Below are positions 29,488 through 36,903 of a stretch of 64,000 nt of DNA, piece after piece; the first letter of the stretch is position 1, and every line of letters starts with the position of its first letter. Location of the stretch: positions 21,351-85,350 of the forward strand of contig NZ_LZZW01000004.1 of NCBI RefSeq assembly GCF_014170375.1, in the 5' to 3' direction. A program made the position numbers and the translations under genes. The notes beneath the pieces were generated by a model that was given only the letters and a program-made list of their open reading frames with translations, was not told the origin of the DNA and did not search any database. The stretch comes from Variovorax sp. UMC13. Its GTDB lineage: Bacteria; Pseudomonadota; Gammaproteobacteria; Burkholderiales; Burkholderiaceae_C.

Positions 29488-29904
29488 ATGATCGGCCTCG
29501 ATACCAACGTGCTCGTGCGCTATCTGGCGCAAGATGACCCCAAGCAATCGGCCATTGCCACGCGCTTCATCGAAACCCAACTTGACGAGCGCGTACCGGG
29601 CTTCATCAGCCTGGTCGTTCTCGTCGAGCTGTGCTGGGTGCTCGAGCGAATCTACGCCGCGACACCAACGGAAATCGGCGAGATGGTCGATGACCTGCTG
29701 AACACACCAACCTTCCATCTGCAGAACCGGGAAGCAGTACACGAAGCAACTCGGCAGTTGCTCACAGCGCGAAACACCAAGGCGCAAGGCGCAGGCTTTG
29801 CAGATCGGGTGATTGCACAAGTTGCGTTGAAAGAAGGCTGCTCGTCGACCGTGAGCTTCGACCGCGCCGCAGTGCGCAGCGCCGGCATGACGCTGCTGAG
29901 CTAA
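29488..29904 (+). CDS. PIN-domain ribonuclease toxin (VapC type)
   Basis: 138-residue PIN-domain nuclease, the toxin partner of the AbrB-type protein. The acidic metal site is complete: Asp5 (GLDTNVLVRYL), Glu47 (VELCWVL), Asp106 (FADRVIA) and Asp125 (SFDRAAV). VapC toxins cleave tRNA or rRNA and are neutralised by VapB in a complex that also represses the operon. The system is intact and probably functional. Confidence 0.9.
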   Translation: MIGLDTNVLVRYLAQDDPKQSAIATRFIETQLDERVPGFISLVVLVELCWVLERIYAATPTEIGEMVDDLLNTPTFHLQNREAVHEATRQLLTARNTKAQGAGFADRVIAQVALKEGCSSTVSFDRAAVRSAGMTLLS

Positions 29905-29918
29905 GGGGCGCCGCCCCT
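29904..29918. terminator. Hairpin between convergent genes
   Basis: Perfect AGGGGC-GCC-GCCCCT stem-loop between the toxin stop and the anti-sigma stop. No T-tract. Confidence 0.5.
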
Positions 29919-30669
29919 ACAACACCTTGACCGCGCGCCCGATGAACTGGATCGGCCCGGTCGGGCGGTCCAGCGGCGAGCCGTTGGCCGGCTCCAGCGT
30001 GAGTTCGAACAGCTGGTTGGCCTCCAGCGGCGGCAGCTTGTCCAGCGGCACGCGCAGCGGCTGGCCCGGCGTGACCAGGCCCAGCGACACCGGGCCGCGC
30101 CAAGCGTCGGCCTTGGTCCAGAACTGCAGCGACTTGTCGCTCGGCACCGCCACCGTGCCCAGCGGGATCAGGCTCAGCTGCTCCTGCTGGCGGCCGCCGG
30201 TCTGCACCACCCAGCCCGGTGCCTTGTCCTGCGGCGCGACCAGCACCACCATGTACTGCGGCACCGCGGGGGCCTGCACGCGCAGCACCAGCACGGCCGC
30301 CATCACGGCCGCGGCCGCGAAGCCGGAGCCCGCGAGGCCGCGCCAGAGGTTCAGGTTGTTCCACCAGCCCTGCACGCCCGAGACGGCGCGGCGCGTGTTC
30401 GCCGAGACGGACGCAGCCGAGGGCCGCACGCTGGCCTCGATGCGCCGCCACAGCGAGGGCGAAGGCTCGACCGGTTCGGCCAGCGCGGTCAGGGGATGCA
30501 GCCGCTGTTCCCACGCATCGACCGCGTCGCGCAGCGCGCGATCGCTCGCCATGCGCGACTCGACCTCGCGGCGGCGCGCGGCCGAGAGCGTGCCCAGCAC
30601 GTACTCGCCCGCCAGCGCCTGCAGGGCGTCGTCGTCGTTGGCGGCGTCAAAAGGGTTGTTCGGGTTCAT
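29917..30669 (-). CDS. Anti-sigma K factor (RskA) homologue
   Basis: 250-residue membrane anti-sigma factor. N-terminal sigma-binding part (ALAGEYVLGTLSAARRREVESRMASDRALRDAVDAWEQRLHPL) lacks the zinc His-Cys motif, as in RskA; one membrane helix lies near 130-150, then the periplasmic RskA domain PQYMVVLVAPQDKAPGWVVQ ... PTGPIQFIGRAV. It is coupled to the preceding sigma gene by ATGA overlap (30666-30669). It probably holds the sigma factor at the membrane until proteolysis. Confidence 0.9.
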   Translation of the reverse strand: MNPNNPFDAANDDDALQALAGEYVLGTLSAARRREVESRMASDRALRDAVDAWEQRLHPLTALAEPVEPSPSLWRRIEASVRPSAASVSANTRRAVSGVQGWWNNLNLWRGLAGSGFAAAAVMAAVLVLRVQAPAVPQYMVVLVAPQDKAPGWVVQTGGRQQEQLSLIPLGTVAVPSDKSLQFWTKADAWRGPVSLGLVTPGQPLRVPLDKLPPLEANQLFELTLEPANGSPLDRPTGPIQFIGRAVKVL

Positions 30670-31229
30670 GTCATGCACTCGCGCAGCGCGCGCATGCCGC
30701 GCTGGATCCAGGCCTTGACCGTGCCCAGCGGCGTCTTCGTGCGCTCGGCGATCTCGCCGTGCGAGCAGCCGTCGACATAGGCCAGCACGATGCACTCGCG
30801 CCGTCCGGGTTCCAGTTGGTCGAGGCAGCCATCGAGACGGCCGAGCTCGACGCGGGTCTCGGCCGCATCGCGTGTCGTCGCATGGTGGTCCACCGCCATT
30901 CCGTCCTCGAGCGCCGTCGCGGTCTCTTCATCGACCGGCACGTCGCGCGCGTTGTTGCGAACCCAGCTCAGCGCGGCGTTGCGCACCACGCTGTAGATCC
31001 AGCCGCGGCCCGCGCCGCGTGCCGCATCGAAGGTGCCGGCGCGCTGCCAGATCGCGACGAAGGCGTCGTGCAGCACGTCCTCGGCGACCTGGCGCTGCCG
31101 CACGATGCGCAGCGCCACGCCCAGCAGATAGCGGCTCTCGCGCGCATAGATCCGTGCGAGCGCGGCCTGCTCGCCCCCGGCACAGGCGACGAGCGCGGCT
31201 TCGTAGTCGAAATCGTCGGGAGCGGGCAA
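30666..31229 (-). CDS. ECF sigma factor paired with RskA
   Basis: 187-residue ECF sigma factor (SigK/RpoE-like group). Region 2: ALARIYARESRYLLGVALRIVRQRQVAEDVLHDAFVAIWQRA; region 4: LEPGRRECIVLAYVDGCSHGEIAERTKTPLGTVKAWIQRGMRAL. It is 84 bp downstream of the DUF3455 gene on the same strand and directly upstream of its anti-sigma gene. Both divergent promoters at about 31950-32090 carry a TGCATCC element, so it likely drives the DUF3455, sigma and ferritin-like genes, including itself. Confidence 0.9.
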   Translation of the reverse strand: MPAPDDFDYEAALVACAGGEQAALARIYARESRYLLGVALRIVRQRQVAEDVLHDAFVAIWQRAGTFDAARGAGRGWIYSVVRNAALSWVRNNARDVPVDEETATALEDGMAVDHHATTRDAAETRVELGRLDGCLDQLEPGRRECIVLAYVDGCSHGEIAERTKTPLGTVKAWIQRGMRALRECMT

Positions 31230-31313
31230 GGGCTTGGGAGGAAGGTCGAAGGAGCCCGGATATTAGTCGAGCCCACCGCCCTCAGGCCCGAAAGCCCTTG
31301 CCGCGCTGGCCGA

Positions 31314-31889
31314 TCAGGCGGCCTTCCAGAAGATGTAGTCGGCCTGGTACTTGACGGTCGTCTTCTGGCCCTTGTTCATCGGCGTGCAGGGCGTGGCCGC
31401 CGGTGCCACACCGCCGGTCAGCGCGACGCGCTGGATGTAGGTCACGCCGTTCATCGCGCCCGAGCCCATCGCGGGGTTGGCCTTGACCAGCTGGAACGGC
31501 AGGCTGGTCGGGCCCGAGGGCGCGACCGCGAGCTGCGTGGCGGTGAGCTTGGAGCCGTCGTTCGCTTCCCAGGTGGCCGGCGGGCCGTAGTACTTGCCGA
31601 CCTGCTTGCCCGCGCGGTCGTTGAGCACCGCATTGGGGCCGACGAAGACCCATTCGGTCTGGCCGGGCATGTTGGCCTTGTCGCGGCATTCGTAGGTGAT
31701 GTCGCCCACGCCCACGGTTTCCCACGCCACCTTGTTGCCGGCGGGCACCTGGATGCTCGGCGGCAGGCTGGTCTGCGAGAACGTGGACATGGCGCCCTTG
31801 TTGCTCATCGAGCCGCAGGCGGCCAGGACGGCGGCGGAAGCCACGAGCGCGGTCACGGCGACGGGACGGAAGGAAGTCAGTTGACGCAT
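31314..31889 (-). CDS. DUF3455 lipoprotein
   Basis: 191-residue exported protein of the DUF3455 family. Lipobox VLAAC (Cys25) after an N-terminal signal. The body has the family segments PAGNKVAWETVGVGDITYECR and TEWVFVGPNAVLNDRAGKQVGKYYGPPATWEANDGSKLTA. The stem AAGGAG ribosome site precedes ATG 31889. It is the first gene of a likely operon with the sigma and anti-sigma genes and faces the ferritin-like gene. Function unknown; co-occurrence with ECF/RskA and a ferritin-like protein suggests an envelope stress role. Confidence 0.85.
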   Translation of the reverse strand: MRQLTSFRPVAVTALVASAAVLAACGSMSNKGAMSTFSQTSLPPSIQVPAGNKVAWETVGVGDITYECRDKANMPGQTEWVFVGPNAVLNDRAGKQVGKYYGPPATWEANDGSKLTATQLAVAPSGPTSLPFQLVKANPAMGSGAMNGVTYIQRVALTGGVAPAATPCTPMNKGQKTTVKYQADYIFWKAA

Positions 31890-32214
31890 GGGAAGCTCCT
31901 TGGAAGTTGCGGGTGGGCAGCGGGTTTTGCTTGCTGCTGCAGGTACTACCCACCAGACGCCGCTTTGGATGCAGCGATCCGCAAATATTTTTTCGCCTCG
32001 CTTTTCATTGGGGACTCGCGCGTAAACCCTCGGTGCGCGGCAACGCCTGCTTACCAGTGGCTGCATCCGTTGCCGCATCGCCCGCCGTATCCCCTGCAGG
32101 GCGAACGGCTTCCCGTCGATCGCCCCACCCGCTCCGCAGTGCATGTCGCACTGCGGTGGTCAACGTTGTTGCGGTGACTGCGTCGGAAGCGAAGCGTGCC
32201 GCTCAGGAGATGTG
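31890..32214. promoter_or_regulatory. Divergent regulatory region with two TGCATCC elements
   Basis: This 325-bp region separates the DUF3455 and ferritin-like genes. TGCATCC occurs once on each strand, oriented outward: minus strand 31973-31967, followed 17 bp on by GTAGT, and plus strand 32062-32068, followed 17 bp on by CGTAT. That spacing is typical of ECF sigma promoters. No coding sequence is seen. Confidence 0.5.
32134..32156 (+). other. Hairpin in the 5' leader of the ferritin-like gene
   Basis: Perfect CCGCAGTGC-ATGTC-GCACTGCGG stem-loop, 44 bp downstream of the candidate -10 box and 58 bp before the start codon. It could affect mRNA stability or attenuation. Confidence 0.45.
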
Positions 32215-33195
32215 ATGCTTGGAATTCCTGTGACTCTGGACCTCTTGCAGAAACGCACCGAGAAGCTTGCCGACCGGCGACGCTTCTTCCGCAAGGGCGG
32301 TGGCTTCGCGGTAGGCATGGCGGGCGGCGCGATCCTCGCGGCCTGCGGCGGTGGCGGCGGCAACGCGATCGGCCAGGCCACGCCGAACGGCGGCGGGCCG
32401 AGCGATATCGACATCCTCAACTTCGCGCTGAACCTCGAATACCTCGAGGCCCAGTTCTACCAGTACGCGGTGTTCGGCACCGGCCTGCCCGAGAGCCAGC
32501 TGGGCGGCAGCGGCAAGCGCGGCGCGGTGCGCGGCGGCCATGCGGTGCCGTTCAAGGACCCGGTGGTGGCGCAGTACGCCCGCGAGATCGCCAAGGACGA
32601 GGCCGACCATGTGCGCTTCCTGCGCAGCGTGCTGGGCAGCGCCGCGGTGGCGCAGCCCGACATCGACGTGAGCGCCGACATGAACGGCGCCTTCTCCTCG
32701 GCGGCGCGCGCGGCCGGGCTGATCAAGGCGGGCGAGGCCTTCGACCCCTACGCGAGCGACGAGGCCTTCCTGTTCGGCGCCTTCATCTTCGAGGACGTGG
32801 GCGTGACCGCGTACAAGGGCGCGGCCCCGCTGATCGCCAACAAGACCTACCTCGAGGCCGCCGCCGGCATCCTTGCGGCCGAGGCCTACCACGCGGGGCT
32901 GGTGCGCACGGTGCTGTACGCGAAGGGCATCGAGACGCCTTCGCTGCGCACCGGTGCCGACGCGATCTCAAACGCGCGCGATTCGCTCGATGCATCCACC
33001 GACGTCGACCAGGGCATCAGCGGCACGGCCGGCATGTCGAACATCGTGCCGCTCGACGACAACGGCATCGCCTACAGCCGCAGCCCGGGCGACGTGCTCA
33101 ACATCGTCTACCTGACGCCGGCCGCGGCCGACAAGGGCGGCTTCTTCCCGAGCGGCGTCAACGGCACGCTCAACCTGAGCTCCGCCTTTGCCTGA
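32215..33195 (+). CDS. Tat-exported ferritin-like domain lipoprotein
   Basis: 326-residue ferritin-like domain protein of the desiccation-related type. The N-terminus has a Tat motif DRRRFFRKGG (about 20-29) and a lipobox AILAAC (Cys44) followed by a Gly run, so it is folded in the cytoplasm, exported and anchored. The helical core has Glu/His pairs EYLEAQFYQYAV and KDEADHVRFL, then FIFEDVGVTAYKG and AAEAYHAGLVRTVL, compatible with a di-metal site. ATG 32215 with AGGAGA upstream; GTG 32212 is possible. A 14-bp hairpin follows. The neighbouring ECF/RskA pair suggests stress control. Confidence 0.88.
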   Translation: MLGIPVTLDLLQKRTEKLADRRRFFRKGGGFAVGMAGGAILAACGGGGGNAIGQATPNGGGPSDIDILNFALNLEYLEAQFYQYAVFGTGLPESQLGGSGKRGAVRGGHAVPFKDPVVAQYAREIAKDEADHVRFLRSVLGSAAVAQPDIDVSADMNGAFSSAARAAGLIKAGEAFDPYASDEAFLFGAFIFEDVGVTAYKGAAPLIANKTYLEAAAGILAAEAYHAGLVRTVLYAKGIETPSLRTGADAISNARDSLDASTDVDQGISGTAGMSNIVPLDDNGIAYSRSPGDVLNIVYLTPAAADKGGFFPSGVNGTLNLSSAFA

Positions 33196-33201
33196 GCCGT
33201 G

Positions 33202-33234
33202 GGCGGCGGATGCGCATCGCGCGCATCCGCCGCC
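33202..33234 (+). terminator. Strong 14-bp hairpin after the ferritin-like gene
   Basis: Perfect stem GGCGGCGGATGCGC with its complement and a 5-base ATCGC loop, between the ferritin-like stop and the ZIP gene on the same strand. It probably terminates or attenuates transcription into the ZIP gene. Confidence 0.65.
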
Positions 33235-33266
33235 ATCGCATTGCGCACCTGTCCCAGGAGTCGACC

Positions 33267-34193
33267 ATGGACCTGCCCTCGCTGCCCGTTGCCCCCTCCG
33301 ATGCGGGCCTGCCTGCACCGCCGCACCACCACCCGTGGCGACGAAGGATCGGCTTCGCCATCGTGCTGGCCGGCGCCGCGGCGCTGGCCTGGCAGGCCGC
33401 GCAGGCCATCGACGGCAGCGACCCGCGCATGCGCGGCGCCATCCTCGGCGGGCTGTTTGCCGCCTTCGCGACCGCACTGGGCACCGTGCCCGTGCTGCTG
33501 TCGCAGCAATTCTCTCAACGCACCTACGACAGCATGCTGGGCTTCGGCGCCGGCGTGATGCTGGCCGCCAGTTCCTTCTCGCTGGTGATCCCCGCGCTGG
33601 CGGCCGCCAAGGCCCAGGGCGCGGGCGGCTGGGGCGCCGGTGGCATCGTGGGCATGGGCATCCTGCTCGGTGCCGCGCTGCTGCTGGCCATCGACCGGCT
33701 CGTGCCGCACGAGCATTTCGTCAAGGGCCTCGAAGGTCCGCAGGCGCGTGCGCTCAAGCGCGTGTGGCTGTTCGTGCTCGCGATCTCGCTGCACAACCTG
33801 CCCGAAGGCCTGGCCATCGGCGTGGCCTTTGCGGGCTCCGACCCGGTGGGCGCGACCGCGCTCGCCACCGGCATCTCGATCCAGGACGTGCCCGAGGGCA
33901 TGGTGGTCGCGCTGGCCTTGCGCAGCGTCGGCTACGGCCGCTGGCTGTCGGCCGGGCTGGGCGTGCTGTCGGGCCTGGTCGAACCGATCGCGGCCGTGTT
34001 CGGCGCCGCCGTCATCGGCATCTCGGCGAGCCTGCTGCCCTGGGGCCTGGCGCTGGCCGCCGGCGCGATGCTGTTCGTGATCAGCCACGAGATCATTCCC
34101 GAATCGCACCGCAAGGGCCACGAGGCCTATGCCACCGGCGGACTGATGCTGGGCTTCGTGGTGATGATGCTGCTGGACACGGCGCTGGCCTGA
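33267..34193 (+). CDS. ZIP-family metal transporter
   Basis: 308-residue inner-membrane transporter of the ZIP family with eight predicted helices. The metal path is marked by HNLPEGLAIG in helix 4, QDVPEGMVVAL in helix 5, and SHEIIPESHRKGHE in a later helix. A His-rich HHHPW cluster precedes the first helix. It moves zinc or related divalent metals into the cytoplasm. CAGGAG lies six bases before ATG 33267. Its position behind the ferritin-like gene hints at metal homeostasis, although the hairpin between them argues for partial uncoupling. Confidence 0.9.
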   Translation: MDLPSLPVAPSDAGLPAPPHHHPWRRRIGFAIVLAGAAALAWQAAQAIDGSDPRMRGAILGGLFAAFATALGTVPVLLSQQFSQRTYDSMLGFGAGVMLAASSFSLVIPALAAAKAQGAGGWGAGGIVGMGILLGAALLLAIDRLVPHEHFVKGLEGPQARALKRVWLFVLAISLHNLPEGLAIGVAFAGSDPVGATALATGISIQDVPEGMVVALALRSVGYGRWLSAGLGVLSGLVEPIAAVFGAAVIGISASLLPWGLALAAGAMLFVISHEIIPESHRKGHEAYATGGLMLGFVVMMLLDTALA

Positions 34194-34344
34194 AGCGGGC
34201 GCGCGAAGCGCTGTGGGCCGCGTCCCACGCTGCGACGGGCCGTCTGCCGGTCATCCGAAGGTGCGCCGCTTGCGTATCTACAGGGCAGACCCATGGGGCC
34301 GAGGTCCCGTCCTTTTGCTTTTCCTTTTCTTCAGGAGCTTTTTC

Positions 34345-34662
34345 ATGAACAAGATCGTCAGCGCCGCAGCCATCGGCCTCTTCGCCTTCGCCGCCCACGC
34401 CCAATCCAACCCGCCGGGCGCGCCCGTGCCGCCGAACACCCCGGGCTATGCCACCGGCAAGTCCGAGATGGCGGGCGAAGCGCGCAAGAACAACCGTCCG
34501 CAGGGCCAGGTGAAGGGTCCGGCCGGCGATGCACCGCGCACGCCCGAAGGCGGCGCCATCGGCACCGACCGTGCCGCCGTCGCCGGCGAGAAGCGGGCCG
34601 AGACGCGCGACACGCGCCGCCCGAACAAGCGTCCGTCGATGCAGGGCGGCACGCCCAAGTAA
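34345..34662 (+). CDS. Small secreted basic protein
   Basis: 105-residue exported protein of unknown function. Signal peptide MNKIVSAAAIGLFAFAAHAQ, then a Pro/Gly/Lys/Arg-rich, low-complexity body (GYATGKSEMAGEARKNNRPQ), and no cysteine or membrane segment. AGGAGC before ATG 34345 and high GC codon use support expression. The 150-bp leader upstream contains a long pyrimidine-rich run. It faces the valine operon. Confidence 0.7.
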   Translation: MNKIVSAAAIGLFAFAAHAQSNPPGAPVPPNTPGYATGKSEMAGEARKNNRPQGQVKGPAGDAPRTPEGGAIGTDRAAVAGEKRAETRDTRRPNKRPSMQGGTPK

Positions 34663-34676
34663 GCACGCCGGCCCGA

Positions 34677-34695
34677 ACCCGCCGCGGCGGCGGGT
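34677..34695. terminator. Hairpin between convergent genes
   Basis: Perfect ACCCGCC-GCGGC-GGCGGGT stem-loop, with its right end overlapping the mmsB stop. Confidence 0.55.
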
Positions 34696-35591
34696 CAGGT
34701 CTTGGTCTGGACCAGCTTGATCACGCTCGAGAAATCGAGCGCGCCGTGGCCGGCCAGGCTGTGCGCCGCGTAGAGGTTGCGCGCCAGGCCGCCCAGCGGC
34801 GTGGAGGCGCGCACCGCGGCCGCGTTCTCCTGCGCCAAGCCCAGGTCCTTGAGCATCAGGTCGGTGCCGAAACCGCCCGCGTAGTTCTTCGACGCGGGCG
34901 CGGTGTCCATCACGCCCGGCAGCGGGTTGTATTTCTCGAGCGCCCAGTTGCCGCCCGAACTGCGGCGCATGATTTCCGACAGCACCTTGGGGTCGAGCCC
35001 GTTCGCCACGCCGAGCGCGATGGCTTCCGAGGTGCCGATCATGAGGATGCCCAGCAGCATGTTGTTGCAGATCTTCGCGGTCTGGCCCGCACCGGCCGCG
35101 CCCGCGTGGAAGATGTTGGCGCCCATCTTCTCCAGCACCGGCCGCGCGCGTTCGAGGTCGGCCTCGCTGCCGCCGACCATGAAGGTCAGCGTGCCCGCGA
35201 TGGCACCGCCCGTGCCGCCCGACACCGGCGCATCGATCACGGCCACGCCCCGCTTCGCCGCGGCTTCGGCCACCTTGCGCGACGTGGCGGCCGCGATGGT
35301 GCTGCTGTCGATCACCAGCGTGCCGGGCGCGATCTGCTCGAGGATGCCGGGCTGGCCATTGCTGCCCAGGTAGAGCCCTTCGACATGGGCGCTGGCGGGC
35401 AGCATGCTGACCACGACCTCGGCGCCTTCCAGCGTAGCGGCCGCCGAGGCGGCGATCGGCAGGCCGTCGGCCGCGAACTTGGCGCACGCGTCCTTCGACA
35501 GGTCGAAGGCGCTGAGCGTGTGGCCGGCCTTGTGCAGGTTCAGGGCCATCGGGCCGCCCATGTTGCCGAGGCCGATGAATGCGATCTTCAT
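34695..35591 (-). CDS. mmsB: 3-hydroxyisobutyrate dehydrogenase
   Basis: 298-residue NAD-dependent beta-hydroxyacid dehydrogenase that oxidises 3-hydroxyisobutyrate to methylmalonate semialdehyde in valine breakdown. Rossmann fingerprint IAFIGLGNMGGPMALNL at the N-terminus, substrate loop DAPVSGGTGGA, and catalytic Lys in GAGQTAKICNN. It is the last gene of the mmsA to mmsB operon. A dispersed inverted-repeat element (35635-35738) separates it from the upstream hydrolase gene. Confidence 0.93.
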   Translation of the reverse strand: MKIAFIGLGNMGGPMALNLHKAGHTLSAFDLSKDACAKFAADGLPIAASAAATLEGAEVVVSMLPASAHVEGLYLGSNGQPGILEQIAPGTLVIDSSTIAAATSRKVAEAAAKRGVAVIDAPVSGGTGGAIAGTLTFMVGGSEADLERARPVLEKMGANIFHAGAAGAGQTAKICNNMLLGILMIGTSEAIALGVANGLDPKVLSEIMRRSSGGNWALEKYNPLPGVMDTAPASKNYAGGFGTDLMLKDLGLAQENAAAVRASTPLGGLARNLYAAHSLAGHGALDFSSVIKLVQTKT

Positions 35592-35634
35592 TGCTTGTCT
35601 CCAGGTTGTTTGAATGCGGATGCGGGGACGGGTA

Positions 35635-35738
35635 CCGGACGCAGAGGACGCGAAGGTTGCGCAGAAGGCGCAAAAGAATCCTTCAGAATTTTTTCCCTTC
35701 TGCGTCCTCTGCGAAAGCTCTGCGCCTTCTGCGTCCGG
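35635..35738. repeat. Dispersed inverted-repeat element, copy 1 (104 bp)
   Basis: Long imperfect palindrome with ends CCGGACGCAGA / TCTGCGTCCGG and arms made of repeated GACGCAGAGG/CCTCTGCGTC units around an AT-rich centre. A close relative lies at 60536-60652. It sits between mmsB and the hydrolase gene inside the operon. Confidence 0.85.
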
Positions 35739-35751
35739 CGGTCCGATTGGC

Positions 35752-36867
35752 TCAGGTCAGCCCGACCAGCTCCGGCGCCATCTCGCCGCGCACGCGCAGG
35801 TGGTCCTCGACGAAGGCCGGCGTGATCTCGGCCAGCGTGGCGGGGTTCCACTTCGGGTTGCGGTCCTTGTCGACCAGCACCGCGCGGATGCCTTCGGCGA
35901 AATCGGCGTGGGCGCAGAAGCCCAGCGAGGCCCAGTACTCGAGCCGGAACACCTCGGCCAGCGACATGCGCGGCACGCGCTGCCACAGCGCCCACGACAG
36001 CGCGACCGAGCTCGGCGCGCCCTTGGCGTAGGTCTTCACGGCGGTCTGCAGCCACGGGTCGTCGCTCTGCAGCGCGCGCAGGCGCTGGTCGATGTCGAGC
36101 AGGTCCTCGCCGGCCAGCGTGGCGTTGATCAGGTCGTAGTGCTCGCGCAGCTTCGAGGCGGGCACCGTGGCGCCCTCGCCCGCCTGCGCCAGCAGCTTCG
36201 ACATCAGCGCGCGGTCCGCCTCGGGCGTGCCCTTCCAGGCCGCGGTGGTGATGGCTTCGAGCACCTGTGTCTTGGCTGCATGCGGCACCAGCACGTCGGC
36301 CAGGCCGGCGAAGATGGCGTCGGACGCATTGACCTGCGCGGCCGTGAACGCGAGGAACAGGCCGGTGCGGCCCGGCGCGCGGCGCAGGAACCAGCTGCCG
36401 CCCACGTCGGGGTACAGGCCGATGTTGACCTCGGGCATCGCGACGCGGCTGCCGTCGGTCACCACGCGGTGCGTGCAGCCTGCCATCAGGCCCACGCCGC
36501 CACCCATCACGATGCCGTGGCCCCAGCAGACCAGGGGCTTGGGGAAGGTGTGGATCAGGTGGTCGAGCTCGTATTCCTCGCCGAAGAAACGCTCGGCGTA
36601 TTCGTTGCGCTCGGCCTTGCAGTCCAGCAGCGTCTGGTAGAGCTGGCGCAGATCGCCGCCCGCGCAGAAGGCCTTCTCGCCCGCCGCGTCCATCAGCACG
36701 CCGACGATCCCGGTGTCGGCGGCCCAGGCACGCAGCTGCGGCGTGAGCAGGCGCACCATGTCGACCGACAGCGCATTCAGCGAGGCGGGTGCGTTGAGCG
36801 TGGCGATGCCGAAGCGCTGGCCGTTGGCGGTCGGGATTTCCTTGAAGAGAACAACTGGTTCGGTCAT
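35752..36867 (-). CDS. 3-hydroxyisobutyryl-CoA hydrolase (crotonase family)
   Basis: 371-residue crotonase-fold enzyme of the HIBCH subgroup, releasing 3-hydroxyisobutyrate from its CoA ester in valine degradation. The oxyanion-hole loop KAFCAGGDLRQLY and the HGIVMGGGVGLMAGC segment are typical; the C-terminal half is the HIBCH-specific extension that makes it longer than ordinary enoyl-CoA hydratases (about 260). Its position between the acyl-CoA dehydrogenase and mmsB fits pathway order exactly. Confidence 0.9.
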   Translation of the reverse strand: MTEPVVLFKEIPTANGQRFGIATLNAPASLNALSVDMVRLLTPQLRAWAADTGIVGVLMDAAGEKAFCAGGDLRQLYQTLLDCKAERNEYAERFFGEEYELDHLIHTFPKPLVCWGHGIVMGGGVGLMAGCTHRVVTDGSRVAMPEVNIGLYPDVGGSWFLRRAPGRTGLFLAFTAAQVNASDAIFAGLADVLVPHAAKTQVLEAITTAAWKGTPEADRALMSKLLAQAGEGATVPASKLREHYDLINATLAGEDLLDIDQRLRALQSDDPWLQTAVKTYAKGAPSSVALSWALWQRVPRMSLAEVFRLEYWASLGFCAHADFAEGIRAVLVDKDRNPKWNPATLAEITPAFVEDHLRVRGEMAPELVGLT

Positions 36868-36903
36868 TGGGATTTCTTTGAGAGGGAAGACAAGCGGTGA
36901 TTC

